Made by a program: the position numbers and the translations under genes. Positions 46,067 to 56,332 of a DNA stretch of 64,000 nucleotides are shown piece by piece (position 1 is the stretch's first letter; each line of letters starts with the position of its first letter). The notes beneath the pieces were generated by a model. That model searched no databases, had not been told where the DNA came from, and saw only the letters and a list, made by a program, of their open reading frames with translations. The stretch comes from Pseudoteredinibacter isoporae (lineage in GTDB: Bacteria > Pseudomonadota > Gammaproteobacteria > Pseudomonadales > Cellvibrionaceae), in contig NZ_JAAONY010000002.1 of the NCBI RefSeq assembly GCF_011602085.1, forward strand, positions 1,612,001-1,676,000. Direction: 5' to 3'.

Positions 46067-47383
46067 TTAATTAAAATATGGCGACCAGGCCGGCTCTCGA
46101 ACATCACCACGCTGGGATGGCAACCTGAACTTCACCCCGGCATCGAGAGAAACAGCTGCCAATATTCCCTTGCCACGATGTCGGGTCGCGTACATCAGCA
46201 TGGCGCCATTTGGTGCAATCGTTGGAGATTCATCCAGACGAGTTTCCGTCAAAATTCTTAGGTCGCCCGTTTCCAGATCCTGAGCCGCAATGTGGAATAC
46301 ACCGTTTTGGCGATTCACTACCACCAGCGTTTTGCCATCCGGCGACAAACGCGCACGGGCATTATAATCTCCGAGGAAGGTCAAACGCTCAACACGACCG
46401 GACGCTAGAGTCTTCTGATAAATCTGGGGTTTGCCACCGCGATTGGACGTAAAGATGATGCCCTTGCCATCCGCTGTCCAGCTCGGCTCGGTATCAATTG
46501 CAAAATGGTTGGTTACACGGGTCAGTCGACGACTGGCGATTTCCAGAATATAAATTTCAGGGTTGCCGTCTTTCGACAAGGTAATGGCCAGCCTTTTGCC
46601 ATCCGGTGACCAGGCTGGTGCACCATTCAAACCTTTAAAGTTTGTCAGCTGTTCACGCTTTGAGGTGGCCAACTCCTGACGGAAAATCGCCGGGCGACCG
46701 GTTTCAAAAGAAACATAAGCAACCTGCTGGCCATCCGGTGACCAGGCTGGAGACAACAGAGGATCATCAGATTCCAATAGCAAGCTTGGGCGAGCACCAT
46801 CAACATCAGCGCGATTCAGGCGATAAATCAATTTACCCTGGCTATTGCGATTGGCTTCAACGTAAATCATCTTGGTAGAGAAAGCACCGCGAATTCCGGT
46901 AACCGCCTGGTAAACTTCATCACTGGCAAAATGCGCCATATCGCGTAAACCTTTGGAAGTCACCACGACATTTTTATTCAGCATACGGCGCTGGCCAAGC
47001 ACATCAAACAATTGAAAGTCGAGGCGATAACCGCTGGTGCCCATGGCAGATAAACTGGGTTTGATCGAGCCGATTAGTAGGAACTCAGTTCCTAGGCGCG
47101 CCCAATCACGAAACAACACTTCCGATTCATCCTGCGGAAAAGACAACATATCTTCTTCCGGAATAGGTTCGAACTGACCACTGCGCAGCAAATCCGCAGC
47201 CACAATTCCCGCAACATTTTCAGGCAAGGGACCACTGCCCGACCAGGAAAACGGCACAATCGCGATTTTCGCCGGGTTGTCTACCCCTTGGGTAATCTCA
47301 ATGGTCAATTCGGCTTTCACCATACTGCTGACACTCAGCAACAACAGCAAAGCCAATGATTTAATGTGTTGATGGATGGTCAT
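46067..47383 (-). CDS. tolB: Tol-Pal system protein TolB
   Basis: The 438-residue periplasmic protein has a signal peptide ([16 protein letters not shown]). The N-terminal alpha/beta domain is [28 protein letters not shown], and a six-bladed propeller of WSPDG-type repeats follows ([48 protein letters not shown]). It binds Pal and the TolA C-terminus. The ATG overlaps the tolA stop (TGATG), with an AAGGA site inside tolA; a GTG one codon earlier is less likely. Confidence 0.95.
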   Translation of the reverse strand: MTIHQHIKSLALLLLLSVSSMVKAELTIEITQGVDNPAKIAIVPFSWSGSGPLPENVAGIVAADLLRSGQFEPIPEEDMLSFPQDESEVLFRDWARLGTEFLLIGSIKPSLSAMGTSGYRLDFQLFDVLGQRRMLNKNVVVTSKGLRDMAHFASDEVYQAVTGIRGAFSTKMIYVEANRNSQGKLIYRLNRADVDGARPSLLLESDDPLLSPAWSPDGQQVAYVSFETGRPAIFRQELATSKREQLTNFKGLNGAPAWSPDGKRLAITLSKDGNPEIYILEIASRRLTRVTNHFAIDTEPSWTADGKGIIFTSNRGGKPQIYQKTLASGRVERLTFLGDYNARARLSPDGKTLVVVNRQNGVFHIAAQDLETGDLRILTETRLDESPTIAPNGAMLMYATRHRGKGILAAVSLDAGVKFRLPSQRGDVREPAWSPYFN

Positions 47384-48216
47384 CACAATCTCAAGTCCTT
47401 AGGGTTAAACACCAGACGCAGCTGGCGGAAATTACGTTCAAAAACCGCAGGCGGTAATTTTTTCAACTCAGGAAACTGCTCGGCTTTTTTAACCGCTTGT
47501 TCGGCAGAGCGATCAAAAGCCGCATTACCGCTGGATTTTACAACGGTCACATTAATGACTCGCCCGGTAGGCACTAACTGAATGCGCAATTCGACCTGCA
47601 TACCTTTACGGGCAGAAGCCGGGCGCGACCAATTGTTTTCAACGCGCTGAGCAATCAAACCGATAAAACTCTGGGCCACCATTTGGTCTTCTTCGGCTTG
47701 CTGTTCGGCCAGAAGAGCTTCACGTTCGGCCTGCATTTCCTGATCAATCTGACGCTGCAATTCCTGTTCGCGGGCAACTTGCTCAGCCTTTTCTTTGGCG
47801 GCTTTTTCTCTTGCCGCCTTCTCCCGTGCAGCCTTTTCTCGCGCGGCCTTATCCTTGGCCGCCTTTTCACGAGCCGCTTTAGCCTTACGATCCTTCTCGG
47901 CCTTTTCACGTGCGAGTTTTTTGGCTTTTTCCTGCTCAAGGCGCTTGCGACGTTCCGCCTCTTTGCGCTTTTTCGTCAGATCAATAATTTTTTGTTTGGG
48001 CTTAGCGGCTGGCTTGGGTTTGCTTTTCGGCTTTACCTCAACCAGCTTGGCCTGAACATATTTTGGCGTTACCCGGCGTTTTTGAGGTTCTTCGCTGCTC
48101 TCCCAGCCGCAAAGCACGGCCACAAGCAACAGGGCGTGCAGCAGCACGCTGACCAAAATACCAACGCCACCAAAACCTGCCTGATGGTTATCCAAGCCCT
48201 TTTGATTAGCGCGCAT
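47383..48216 (-). CDS. tolA: Tol-Pal system protein TolA
   Basis: The 277-residue inner-membrane protein has one helix near residues 18-37 ([19 protein letters not shown]). A long Lys/Ala/Glu-rich alpha-helical domain II follows (repeated [20 protein letters not shown] from about 75 to 150). The C-terminal TonB/TolA domain has [30 protein letters not shown]. It transmits the force of TolQR to TolB-Pal. It begins inside the last codons of tolR, with a GGGAGAG site. Domain II is shorter than in E. coli TolA (421 residues in total). Confidence 0.94.
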   Translation of the reverse strand: MRANQKGLDNHQAGFGGVGILVSVLLHALLLVAVLCGWESSEEPQKRRVTPKYVQAKLVEVKPKSKPKPAAKPKQKIIDLTKKRKEAERRKRLEQEKAKKLAREKAEKDRKAKAAREKAAKDKAAREKAAREKAAREKAAKEKAEQVAREQELQRQIDQEMQAEREALLAEQQAEEDQMVAQSFIGLIAQRVENNWSRPASARKGMQVELRIQLVPTGRVINVTVVKSSGNAAFDRSAEQAVKKAEQFPELKKLPPAVFERNFRQLRLVFNPKDLRL

Positions 48217-48646
48217 TGCTCTCCCTTGGGGCTTCGGTCACCAATCCCACCGATGGCGCACCGGCAGCTTGTAGCTGGGTCATCAGACCAACAACCAGAC
48301 CATAATCAACACTGTGGTCACCCCACACCAGTACAGGCGTTGTTGGTTTTTGGCGCAAAACCTTCGCAACGGTATCGGTGATTTCAGCAATCGGCTTGGC
48401 GACCTTTTCGTCTTTTCCAAGATTCAGGTAATAGAGACCCGCTTTGTCGACAGAGACAATTAAAGGCTCATCCTGTTTTTCATCCAACGGGGCAGATGGC
48501 GCCTGGGGAAGATCGACTTTTACACCTTGCATCAACAAAGGCGCCGTCACCATGAACACCACCAACAACACCAACATCACATCGATATAAGGTACAACGT
48601 TGATTTCCGCCATGGGTTTCTTTTTTACCCTGCGTTTCCAACTCAT
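48206..48646 (-). CDS. tolR: Tol-Pal system protein TolR
   Basis: The 146-residue protein has one N-terminal membrane helix (INVVPYIDVMLVLLVVFMV) with the conserved proton-path Asp of the ExbD/TolR family. A periplasmic domain ends in the peptidoglycan-binding region. It forms the motor with TolQ. The ATG at 48646 has an AGGTA site; a TTG two codons upstream is possible. It begins 9 bp after the tolQ stop and overlaps tolA at its end. Confidence 0.94.
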   Translation of the reverse strand: MSWKRRVKKKPMAEINVVPYIDVMLVLLVVFMVTAPLLMQGVKVDLPQAPSAPLDEKQDEPLIVSVDKAGLYYLNLGKDEKVAKPIAEITDTVAKVLRQKPTTPVLVWGDHSVDYGLVVGLMTQLQAAGAPSVGLVTEAPRESNAR

Positions 48647-48655
48647 GGGCAATAC

Positions 48656-49345
48656 CTATTTGGCGTGAACTTGGCGATGCAGAATGGAAGAAAACTCTTC
48701 CGCAAAAGTTTCATAACTATTGCTCAGGGTTTCAGCACGAGCCGAATAACGGTTGTAAGCCAGTACCGCCGGAATCGCTGCAAACAGGCCCATGGCGGTC
48801 GCAACCAGCGCCTCGGAAATACCCGGTGCAACGGTCGCCAAAGTCGCCTGATGGACATTGGCCAAGCCCCGGAAGGAATTCATAATGCCCCAAACCGTAC
48901 CGAACAAGCCGATATACGGACTCACCGAAGCCACACTGGCCAGAAACGGCAGGCTCTGTTCGAGTTTTTCTTCTTCACGAGCCAGGGCAACGCGCATGGC
49001 ACGCTGGGTACCCTCCATCACCGCATCCGGGTCAGCACTGACCTGCTGGCGTAATCGAGTAAATTCTTTAAAGCCCGCGCGAAAAATGCTTTCAACACCA
49101 TCCACTTTGCCATTGGCAGAACGGCTGTTGCTCTGGCGGAACAATTGATTGAGATCGACACCGGACCAGAATTCGCGCTCAAACTGAACCAGGGCTTTTT
49201 TAGCTTTGCTCTGATAAAGACCGCGCTGAACAATCATGGCCCAGGACACAACAGAGGCTAAAAACAATAGCGCCATTACTAGCTGAACCAATAAGCTGGC
49301 ATTGGCAATCAGGCCCCAAATGGATAAGGGTTCGGCATTATGCAT
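48656..49345 (-). CDS. tolQ: Tol-Pal system protein TolQ
   Basis: The 229-residue membrane protein has three helices: LVQLVMALLFLASVVSWAMIV at the N-terminus and two after residue 130 (LASVASVSPYIGLFGTVWGIMNSF and APGISEALVATAMGLFAAIPAVLAYN). It shows the ExbB/TolQ/MotA signature GLFGTVWGIMNSF. It forms the stator with TolR, using the proton gradient. It starts 77 bp after the ybgC stop, in the usual order ybgC-tolQRAB-pal-cpoB. Confidence 0.95.
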   Translation of the reverse strand: MHNAEPLSIWGLIANASLLVQLVMALLFLASVVSWAMIVQRGLYQSKAKKALVQFEREFWSGVDLNQLFRQSNSRSANGKVDGVESIFRAGFKEFTRLRQQVSADPDAVMEGTQRAMRVALAREEEKLEQSLPFLASVASVSPYIGLFGTVWGIMNSFRGLANVHQATLATVAPGISEALVATAMGLFAAIPAVLAYNRYSARAETLSNSYETFAEEFSSILHRQVHAK

Positions 49346-49422
49346 CTTGTTTCAGTTTCCTTATTTCTTATGTAAACGTGCAATAGTTTGAGTGTCAGAG
49401 ATTACCATCGTGAGACGGACAA

Positions 49423-49845
49423 TCACTCCTCTGTATTCAGTGCTTCAGTAATGGCCTTTGGCATGGCTTTGGGCTTCATGGTCTGACCATCGACACAGGC
49501 CACTTTAATCTCACCCTCGCAAAGCAATTCTTCGCTGCCCGCTCGACGAACTTCCTGGCGAAACACCAGATAACTGCGGCGGCACTGAATTACTTTGGCA
49601 CTCACTCGAAGCTCGTCATCCAAACGCGCGGGCTTGCGATAATTCACCGCCGCCGAGTGTACCACCATTAGCTGGCCATCACCCCCAACAGCGGCCTTGT
49701 CAAAGCCTAAAGAACGCATCATCTCAGTACGGGCGCGCTCCATAAATTTCAGGTAATTGACGTAATAGACAATGCCACCGGCGTCGGTATCTTCGATATA
49801 GACGCGTACGGACAGGGAAAATTCCCCTTTTTGGGCTTCTTTCAA
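49423..49845 (-). CDS. ybgC: Tol-Pal associated acyl-CoA thioesterase YbgC
   Basis: The 140-residue hot-dog thioesterase has the catalytic motif IEDTDAGGIVYYVNYLKFMERARTE (Asp in DTDAGG), then SAAVNYRKPARLDDEL. It cleaves short-chain or acyl-carrier thioesters and is associated with the Tol operon. No ATG fits: the frame opens with TTG codons. The TTG at 49845 has an excellent GGAGG site with five-base spacing and gives a length near E. coli YbgC (134), so it is chosen over the TTG at 49875. Confidence 0.92.
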   Translation of the reverse strand: MKEAQKGEFSLSVRVYIEDTDAGGIVYYVNYLKFMERARTEMMRSLGFDKAAVGGDGQLMVVHSAAVNYRKPARLDDELRVSAKVIQCRRSYLVFRQEVRRAGSEELLCEGEIKVACVDGQTMKPKAMPKAITEALNTEE

Positions 49846-50001
49846 AATGCCTCCACGTTGTTGGGCAAAAGCCAAAGCAAAAGGCCGCAGTGTAGCCCAA
49901 TGGGAAGGCTCTGAGTAGGGGAGAAAAGTGTTATTGAGGTCTAGCCGTTTGATTCAACGGGCAGCCTGCGCGGGCCGCCCGACAGATTCGAAAAATGCGT
50001 C

Positions 50002-51024
50002 TTAGCGCTCGGGAGGTGCAATAGAAAAGTGCTTGTAGGCAAGGTCGGTTACCATTCGACCTCGTGGCGTGCGCACCATATAGCCCTGCTGAATCAGGTA
50101 AGGCTCAAGAACATCTTCAATGGTGTCCCGCTCCTCACTAATCGCAGCCGCCAGATTATCGACCCCAACCGGTCCGCCGGTGAATTTTTCGATCATGGTG
50201 AGCAGTAAACGTCGATCCATATGATCAAAGCCATGATGGTCAACATTCAACATGTTCAATGCCTTGTCGGCCATGTCCTTGCTCACTCGACCATCACCAC
50301 GTACCTCGGCATAGTCTCTCACCCTGCGCAGCAGGCGATTGGCAATACGCGGCGTACCACGGCTGCGGCGAGCCACTTCATGGGCACCCTCTGAATCCAT
50401 CTCAATACCCATCAAGCGAGCCGAGCGCGCAACGATGCTGCTAAGGTCTTCAACACTGTAAAACTCCAAGCGCTGAACAATGCCAAAGCGATCGCGCAAG
50501 GGCGAAGTCAGCAAGCCTGCTCGTGTCGTCGCTCCCACAAGCGTAAACGGCGGCAAATCCAGTTTAATGGAGCGCGCCGCCGGACCTTCACCGATCATAA
50601 TGTCCAGCTGATAGTCTTCCATCGCCGGATAAAGCACTTCCTCTACCATAGGGCTCAATCGGTGAATCTCATCAATAAAGAGCACATCGCCGGGTTCAAG
50701 ATTGGTCATCAATGCCGCCAAATCGCCCGCCTTTTCCAGCACAGGGCCAGAGGTGGTTTTCAGGTCGACCTGCATTTCATTGGCAATAATGTTGGCCAAT
50801 GTGGTTTTACCCAGGCCAGGCGGACCAAACACCAACGTATGATCGAGAGCTTCACCGCGCTTTTTGGCGGCGCCGATAAAGATCTCCATCTGCTCTCGCA
50901 CCACCGGCTGCCCCACATAATCCGCCAAAGCTTTGGGGCGCACAGCGCGGTCAACCACCTCTTCCTGCACACGAGCTTGAGGAGAAATGATGCGTTCAGC
51001 CTGTAAGTCGTCTTTTTCGATCAT
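50002..51024 (-). CDS. ruvB: Holliday junction branch migration helicase RuvB
   Basis: The 340-residue AAA+ motor has Walker [20 protein letters not shown], Walker [26 protein letters not shown], sensor [18 protein letters not shown] and a C-terminal winged helix ([40 protein letters not shown]). It drives branch migration with RuvA at Holliday junctions. It begins 12 bp after the ruvA stop. Confidence 0.97.
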   Translation of the reverse strand: MIEKDDLQAERIISPQARVQEEVVDRAVRPKALADYVGQPVVREQMEIFIGAAKKRGEALDHTLVFGPPGLGKTTLANIIANEMQVDLKTTSGPVLEKAGDLAALMTNLEPGDVLFIDEIHRLSPMVEEVLYPAMEDYQLDIMIGEGPAARSIKLDLPPFTLVGATTRAGLLTSPLRDRFGIVQRLEFYSVEDLSSIVARSARLMGIEMDSEGAHEVARRSRGTPRIANRLLRRVRDYAEVRGDGRVSKDMADKALNMLNVDHHGFDHMDRRLLLTMIEKFTGGPVGVDNLAAAISEERDTIEDVLEPYLIQQGYMVRTPRGRMVTDLAYKHFSIAPPER

Positions 51025-51036
51025 GGCTACAACCTG

Positions 51037-51669
51037 TTAGGCAGCGGGTAGATTCAAGGTACGTTTCAGAGCCAGACGAATCAAATCCTCGGCGCCGGAA
51101 ATTTCCTCGGCAAACTGTTTGCTGGTTGCCAATATCATTTTGCTCGCATCGGCTGGTTTGTAACCGAGAGCAACGAGGGCGCTTTCGGCCTCTTCCTGAG
51201 CCGCATTGGACACCTTGGCTGCGCTGGCCGCTTCCAGTTCGGCCAACGGCATGCTGGGCAACTCCCAATCCTTGAGTTTATCGCGCAGTTCGATGATTAA
51301 ACGCTCGGCGGTTTTCTTGCCCACACCCGGCACTTTAACCAAGGCCGTCACATTGTCACTCATCACGCAATTCACCAGATCACTGGCTTCCATACCGGAG
51401 AGAATAGCCAGCGCCATCTTGGGGCCAACGCCGTTAATTTTGATCAGAATCCGGAACAGCTCACGGTCTTTTTTCTCGGCAAAACCAAACAGCTGCTGTG
51501 CGGTTTCGCTGACCGACAAATGCGTATGCAGCACGGCGGAGTCACCCACTGCACCCAGGCGATAAATGCTGGTCATGGGAACCTGGACTTCATAGGCAAC
51601 GCCCTGCACATCCAACAGCACGATGGGCAGCTGCTTTTCCAGAATTCGCCCACTCAAGCGACCAATCAT
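51037..51669 (-). CDS. ruvA: Holliday junction DNA-binding protein RuvA
   Basis: The 210-residue protein starts MIGRLSGRILEKQLPIVLLDVQGVAYEVQVPM (OB fold). It contains the helix-hairpin-helix VGPKMALAILSGM and VPGVGKKTAERLIIELRDKLKDW, and ends in the RuvB-binding domain III (EEAESALVALGYKPADASKMI). It forms tetramers that hold the junction for RuvB. It is the second gene of ruvCAB, 50 bp after ruvC. Confidence 0.97.
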   Translation of the reverse strand: MIGRLSGRILEKQLPIVLLDVQGVAYEVQVPMTSIYRLGAVGDSAVLHTHLSVSETAQQLFGFAEKKDRELFRILIKINGVGPKMALAILSGMEASDLVNCVMSDNVTALVKVPGVGKKTAERLIIELRDKLKDWELPSMPLAELEAASAAKVSNAAQEEAESALVALGYKPADASKMILATSKQFAEEISGAEDLIRLALKRTLNLPAA

Positions 51670-51719
51670 AATCTTTCCTTTCTTCGTTCTTTATAGAGAG
51701 TTTGTTTGTACAGGGTCGC

Positions 51720-52250
51720 TTACACTACCCGGCCACGTCGATACTGGCGCACATCCCCCAACTGGGAGAAGTGCCGACGTGAATTGATATGGCATAGCGC
51801 GACCGCCAAAGCATCGGCCGCATCCTCCTGAGGGACATCCGATAGCTTCAACAGGGTCTTGGTCATCTGTTGCATCTGTTGTTTATCGGCGGCGCCACTG
51901 CCCACTACCGACTGCTTAACCTTCTTGGCTTCATATTCAGCAATGGGGATATCTCGAAACGTGCCTGCCACAATAGCAGCACCACGGGCCTGGCCCAGCT
52001 TTAACGCGGACCCGGCGCTCTTGGACATAAAGACCTGCTCGACCGCAATCTCGTGGGGGCGATATTCATCAATCACCTCCAGCATGGAATCAAAGATAAT
52101 TTTCAAACGTTCAGGCAGGGGGCGCTCAGACGGCAGGCGAATAACACCGGAGGCAACATAGGCATTACGCGAACGATGCACATCGATCACGCCAAAGCCT
52201 GTCTTTAATGAACCGGGGTCGATCCCCAGAACCCGTAGAGTGTCGGTCAT
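51720..52250 (-). CDS. ruvC: Holliday junction resolvase RuvC
   Basis: The 176-residue endonuclease starts with VLGIDPGSLKTGFGVID (first catalytic Asp). It has IAVEQVFMSKSAGSALKLGQARGAAI (catalytic Glu) and the C-terminal DAADALAVALCHIN (two catalytic acids). It cuts Holliday junctions symmetrically. The ATG at 52250 has a CAGGC-type site; the nine-residue longer frame is rejected. The gap to yebC is 142 bp. Confidence 0.96.
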   Translation of the reverse strand: MTDTLRVLGIDPGSLKTGFGVIDVHRSRNAYVASGVIRLPSERPLPERLKIIFDSMLEVIDEYRPHEIAVEQVFMSKSAGSALKLGQARGAAIVAGTFRDIPIAEYEAKKVKQSVVGSGAADKQQMQQMTKTLLKLSDVPQEDAADALAVALCHINSRRHFSQLGDVRQYRRGRVV

Positions 52251-52392
52251 AGCCTGCCAGAATATCGAACAAATCAAACAACTGTGAATTTATCCAGTAG
52301 TTTGGCCGATGCCAGCCCCGGGGTCAAGGGGCCAATCCCTACCAAGTCAGGCCTTTCCATAGCCCCAGAGCCAAAGCTCTTGAAGCAAAGGG

Positions 52393-53136
52393 CTAGCCCA
52401 GGGATTCCATCACTTCCGCTGAGAATTCTGCGTTTGAATAGACATTCTGAACATCATCCAGCTCTTCCAGCATATCAATCAGGGCCAGCGTCTTTTCAGC
52501 GGCACCCTTATCCAGAGGTACGGTAGTGGATGGCACCATGGCCACTTCAGCATGCTCAGGCTCAAATCCGGCGGCAAGCAAGCTGTCTTTGACCTGGAGA
52601 TAATCTTCGAAGGAAGTCAGCACTTCGAAAGAACCATCATCGTGGGTTTGCACATCTTCCGCACCAGCTTCCAGAGCCGCATCAATCAAATCTTCCTCAT
52701 CAACCCCGGCCGGGAAATGGATCTGCCCAGTGCGTGAAAACAAATAGGCCACAGAACCATCAGTTCCCAATGTTCCGCCGCGCTTAGTGAACGCATGACG
52801 CACCTCAGCGACTGTACGGTTTTTATTGTCAGTCATGCATTCAACGAGAATCGCCACCCCGGATACACCGTAACCTTCATAGGTAAGCTCTTCATAATTA
52901 TCGCCGTCGGCATTGCCTGCACCACGTGCAATAGCTTTGTCGATGGTGTCGCGTTTCATGTTTGCGCCCAGAGCTTTATCAACAGCCGCTCGCAAACGGG
53001 GGTTGTCTTCCGGGTTTGGCCCACCCTTGGCAGCGACCACCAGCTCGCGAATCAGCTTGGTAAACACCTTGCCACGCTTGGCATCCTGAGCCGCTTTACG
53101 ATGACGAATATTCGCCCACTTACTGTGACCGGCCAT
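52393..53136 (-). CDS. yebC: YebC/PmpR family protein
   Basis: The 247-residue protein begins [31 protein letters not shown] and contains [25 protein letters not shown], typical of YebC/TACO1. Homologues were described as DNA-binding regulators (PmpR in Pseudomonas) and more recently as translation factors that relieve ribosome stalling at polyproline. Which applies here is not decidable. The start has a GGAGT site. It lies between aspS, behind a terminator, and ruvC. Confidence 0.94.
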   Translation of the reverse strand: MAGHSKWANIRHRKAAQDAKRGKVFTKLIRELVVAAKGGPNPEDNPRLRAAVDKALGANMKRDTIDKAIARGAGNADGDNYEELTYEGYGVSGVAILVECMTDNKNRTVAEVRHAFTKRGGTLGTDGSVAYLFSRTGQIHFPAGVDEEDLIDAALEAGAEDVQTHDDGSFEVLTSFEDYLQVKDSLLAAGFEPEHAEVAMVPSTTVPLDKGAAEKTLALIDMLEELDDVQNVYSNAEFSAEVMESLG

Positions 53137-53344
53137 AAAAACTCCGATGTTGCTCGAAAGAGATATGTCAAAAGACTTGCTTGGATTGCACTATAACATA
53201 GCGCCAGAGAGGCTGGATTTGATCAAAATATAGAAATTATTATAACGAGAAATAAAGAGATGACTGACAAGAGAGGATCTTTGTACAGTTATTATGACCT
53301 TAAATAAAGGTATGGCCACTGCAAAGCAACAAGAAAAATCAGCC

Positions 53345-53379
53345 AAAGAAAACAGCCCATCGCAGATACCATGGGCTGT
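53345..53379 (-). terminator. Rho-independent terminator of aspS
   Basis: The stem ACAGCCCAT / ATGGGCTGT with a ten-base loop and TTTTCTTT on the minus strand lies 10 bp past the aspS stop. The rest of the 252-bp gap to yebC is A/T-rich with no other clear element. Confidence 0.8.
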
Positions 53380-53388
53380 AATATCCGC

Positions 53389-55164
53389 TTATTCTTCAGC
53401 AGGCTTTTCTTTCTGCTTCAAACGAATGTTCAATTCATTGAGCTGAAGGGTATTTACTGCGCCCGGGGCATCAGTCATGACACAGGCCGCTGTCTGGGTT
53501 TTCGGGAAAGCAATGACATCACGGATGGAGCTTGAGTCGGTCATCAACATGATCAGACGATCCAAACCAAATGCCAAACCACCATGCGGCGGCGCACCAT
53601 ACTTCAGTGCATCCAACAGGAAGCCAAACTTCTCTTCCTGCTCAGCTTCTTCAATACCCAAAATTTCGAATACCGTTTGTTGCATGTCCTGGCGGTGAAT
53701 ACGAACAGAACCACCACCCAGCTCGGTACCATTCAGTACCATATCGTAGGCTTGGGACAAAGCTGTACCCGGGTTGGCCTTCAGCTCTTCCGGCGTACAA
53801 GAAGGTGCGGTAAACGGGTGATGTAATGCCGTCCAACCGCCGTCGATCTCTTCGAACATCGGGAAATCAACCACCCACAATGGCGCCCACTCAGAGGTGT
53901 ACAGATCCAGATCTTCACCCAGCTTACAACGCAAAGCACCCAGCGCTTCACTCACGACCTTGGCCTTGTCAGCACCGAAGAACACGATGTCGCCATTCTT
54001 CGCACCGGTGCGCTCCATAACCGCCATGGTCACTTCGTCGCCCAGGAATTTAATGATTGGGGATTGCAGACCTTCGATGCCCTTTTCAATCTCGTTAACC
54101 TTGATCCAGGCCAAACCTTTCGCACCGTAGATGCTGACGAACTTGGTGTATTCGTCGATTTGCTTGCGAGACAGCTGAGCACCACCGTCAACTTTCAATG
54201 CAGTTACGCGGCAGCTCGGATCATTAGCCGGGCCAGCGAAGACTTTAAACTCGATGTCTTTCAGCAGGTCTTTGATTTCGACCAACTGCTGGGGAAGACG
54301 CAAGTCTGGCTTGTCGGAACCGTATTTTTCCATGGCTTCGGCAAACGGCATACGCGGGAAGTCACCCAGATCCACACCTTTAATTTCCTGGAACAACTTG
54401 CGAATCATGCCTTCGGTAACCGCCATGATTTCCTCTTCACTCATGAAAGAGGTTTCCAAATCGATCTGGGTAAATTCTGGCTGACGATCAGCACGCAGAT
54501 CTTCATCACGAAAGCACTTGGCGATCTGATAATAACGGTCAAAACCGGATACCATCAGCAACTGCTTGAACAACTGAGGTGATTGCGGCAGAGCAAAGAA
54601 CTTACCGTCGTGAGTACGTGATGGCACCAGATAATCACGGGCACCTTCAGGCGTAGCACGAGTCAGAATCGGGGTTTCTATATCCAGGAAACCGTTGTCA
54701 TCCAGATAGTTACGAATCGCCGTGGTGACCTTTGAACGCAGACGCAGATTGTTCTGCATTTCATCACGACGTAAATCCAGGTAGCGATACTTCAAACGAA
54801 CGTCTTCACCCACATTGGTATATTCGTCCATCTGGAAAGGTACCGGTGCGGATTCGTTGAGGATTTCCAGCTCTGTGCCATAAACCTCGATCTCACCGGT
54901 CGCCATATTGCTGTTTACGGTTTCGGCGCTACGAGCGCGAACCTTGCCTTTCACCTGCAGAACAAACTCACTGCGAACACGCTCGGCACGGCTGAAATCA
55001 TCCTGGCCATCCGGATCAAATACAACCTGAACGATACCTTCGCGATCACGCAGGTCGATAAAGATAACGCCACCGTGGTCACGGCGGGTATCTACCCAGC
55101 CACACAAGGTTACTTCTTGGTCAATGTGTGAGGCGTTTAAAGTGCCTCCGTAGATAGAACGCAT
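53389..55164 (-). CDS. aspS: Aspartyl-tRNA synthetase
   Basis: The 591-residue class II synthetase of the bacterial type has the N-terminal anticodon-binding OB fold ([35 protein letters not shown]). The motif 2 region is [24 protein letters not shown] insertion domain follows (residues about 290-420), and motif 3 is [29 protein letters not shown]. It attaches aspartate to tRNA-Asp. The start has an AGGAAA site. The preceding fmdB-like gene is 58 bp upstream. Confidence 0.97.
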   Translation of the reverse strand: MRSIYGGTLNASHIDQEVTLCGWVDTRRDHGGVIFIDLRDREGIVQVVFDPDGQDDFSRAERVRSEFVLQVKGKVRARSAETVNSNMATGEIEVYGTELEILNESAPVPFQMDEYTNVGEDVRLKYRYLDLRRDEMQNNLRLRSKVTTAIRNYLDDNGFLDIETPILTRATPEGARDYLVPSRTHDGKFFALPQSPQLFKQLLMVSGFDRYYQIAKCFRDEDLRADRQPEFTQIDLETSFMSEEEIMAVTEGMIRKLFQEIKGVDLGDFPRMPFAEAMEKYGSDKPDLRLPQQLVEIKDLLKDIEFKVFAGPANDPSCRVTALKVDGGAQLSRKQIDEYTKFVSIYGAKGLAWIKVNEIEKGIEGLQSPIIKFLGDEVTMAVMERTGAKNGDIVFFGADKAKVVSEALGALRCKLGEDLDLYTSEWAPLWVVDFPMFEEIDGGWTALHHPFTAPSCTPEELKANPGTALSQAYDMVLNGTELGGGSVRIHRQDMQQTVFEILGIEEAEQEEKFGFLLDALKYGAPPHGGLAFGLDRLIMLMTDSSSIRDVIAFPKTQTAACVMTDAPGAVNTLQLNELNIRLKQKEKPAEE

Positions 55165-55222
55165 GTTGCTTTCCTGTTAATTCGGCTTTTGGCCTACGTT
55201 AAATTGCTGTGAACTTGGCGGT

Positions 55223-55465
55223 TTAGCTGCCGCTGTTAGAACCGGAGGACTGGGCACTATCGCCGGCCAGGTTCTTTTTATTGCCCGATTTAAAATCCGT
55301 TTCGTACCAACCACTGCCTTTCAGGCGGAAACCTGCGGCTGAGATCAGCTTCTGCAGCTGGGGTTGATTGCAGGCGGGGCAGTCTTGTAATGGTTCATCG
55401 CTAATTTTCTGCAATGCTTCCATCTGGTGGCCGCAATCCTGGCACTGGTATTCATAAATCGGCAT
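55223..55465 (-). CDS. FmdB-type zinc-ribbon protein
   Basis: The 80-residue protein starts MPIYEYQCQDCGHQMEALQK and has a second CPAC pair, making the FmdB zinc ribbon. A Gly/Ser-rich tail follows. Members are annotated as putative regulators (from FmdB of methylotrophs) without direct proof. An upstream in-frame start at 55528 would add 21 acidic residues, but MPIYEYQC is the conserved family start. It probably forms an operon with aspS. Confidence 0.88.
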   Translation of the reverse strand: MPIYEYQCQDCGHQMEALQKISDEPLQDCPACNQPQLQKLISAAGFRLKGSGWYETDFKSGNKKNLAGDSAQSSGSNSGS

Positions 55466-55873
55466 AAAATCGTCTTCATCGGCGCCGGGGCCGACTTCCT
55501 CTTCATTGCTATCTCGCGGTGTTTTCATCGGCCGGGCTCAGCCTTGGCCTGCCCCGCTCAAAAAGCCGGCAATTATACCCCAGCCTCGCCCGCTGACAAA
55601 CACCCAAATGCACTCATTTGGGGGAAATATTCACCCTTGGTTCAGGCGGCTCAATCCGGGTTTTGGAGGAAATCAAGGAATCACAAATAATTGGGATTTT
55701 AAGCACATTTTTGGTTGCTAGGGTCGTTTAAATACTATATACATAGGCTCAGCCGTTTAAGCGGTGCTTGAAAGACTGTATATATAGGTTTTTTTGCTCA
55801 CTGAGACTTTTCTTAGAAGAGCGGAGAACCTTATTGATAAACACGATACCCAAATATTATAAAGGAACGGATT
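55466..55873. promoter_or_regulatory. Intergenic region with a duplicated TATA-rich element before the HU-like gene
   Basis: This 408-bp divergent gap contains two similar 14-bp elements, ACTATATACATAGG (55734-55747) and ACTGTATATATAGG (55775-55788). They are 41 bp apart and match at 12 of 14 positions. CGTTTAA also occurs twice nearby (55725-55731 and 55754-55760). They may be tandem promoters or binding sites for the HU-like gene. No gene is seen in the gap. Confidence 0.45.
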
Positions 55874-56254
55874 ATGGCTGCTCGTAAACCTGCTAAGAAG
55901 GCTCCAGCGAAAAAAGCTGCAGCGCCAGAGCGTAAAATTAAAGCGGTGAAGGAACGCTACAATAAAACTCAAATGCTGAATCAGATCGCCGAAAATACCG
56001 AGCTGAGCAAAAAACAGGTATCTGCTGTACTGGAAGAGCTATCAGCGGTTATCGAAGGCCACATCAAAAAGCGTGCCTGTGGCGAATTCGTTCTGCCTGG
56101 CCTGATGAAAATCACCACTGTGAAAAAGCCTGCGAAAAAAGCGCGCAAGGGTATCAACCCGTTCACTGGTGAAGAGACCATGTTCAAAGCCAAGCCCGCT
56201 TCAATTCAGGTGAAGATTCGCCCATTGAAGAAGCTGAAAGAGATGGCCGAATAA
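55874..56254 (+). CDS. HU-like DNA-binding protein with lysine/alanine-rich N-terminal tail
   Basis: The 126-residue basic protein has an N-terminal histone H1-like tail of about 28 residues (ARKPAKKAPAKKAAAPERKI). An HU/IHF-like domain follows (NKTQMLNQIAENTELSKKQVSAVLEELSAVIEGHIKK, then GEFVLPGLMKITTVKKPAKKARKGINPFTGEETMFKAKPAS). The GINPFTGE arm matches the DNA-bending arm of HU. Such tailed HU proteins are nucleoid proteins. The start has an AAAGGAA site; a strong terminator follows, so it is a single-gene unit. Confidence 0.9.
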   Translation: MAARKPAKKAPAKKAAAPERKIKAVKERYNKTQMLNQIAENTELSKKQVSAVLEELSAVIEGHIKKRACGEFVLPGLMKITTVKKPAKKARKGINPFTGEETMFKAKPASIQVKIRPLKKLKEMAE

Positions 56255-56264
56255 GCCACTCATT

Positions 56265-56292
56265 AAAAAACCCGGCCAAGGCCGGGTTTTTT
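56265..56292 (+). terminator. Rho-independent terminator of the HU-like gene
   Basis: The stem AAAAAACCCGGCC / GGCCGGGTTTTTT with a two-base AA loop starts 10 bp after the stop codon. Confidence 0.93.
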
Positions 56293-56332
56293 GTTTCCTG
56301 ATCCAGCTCAATAGAGCCTTCTCTCTTCAGGC

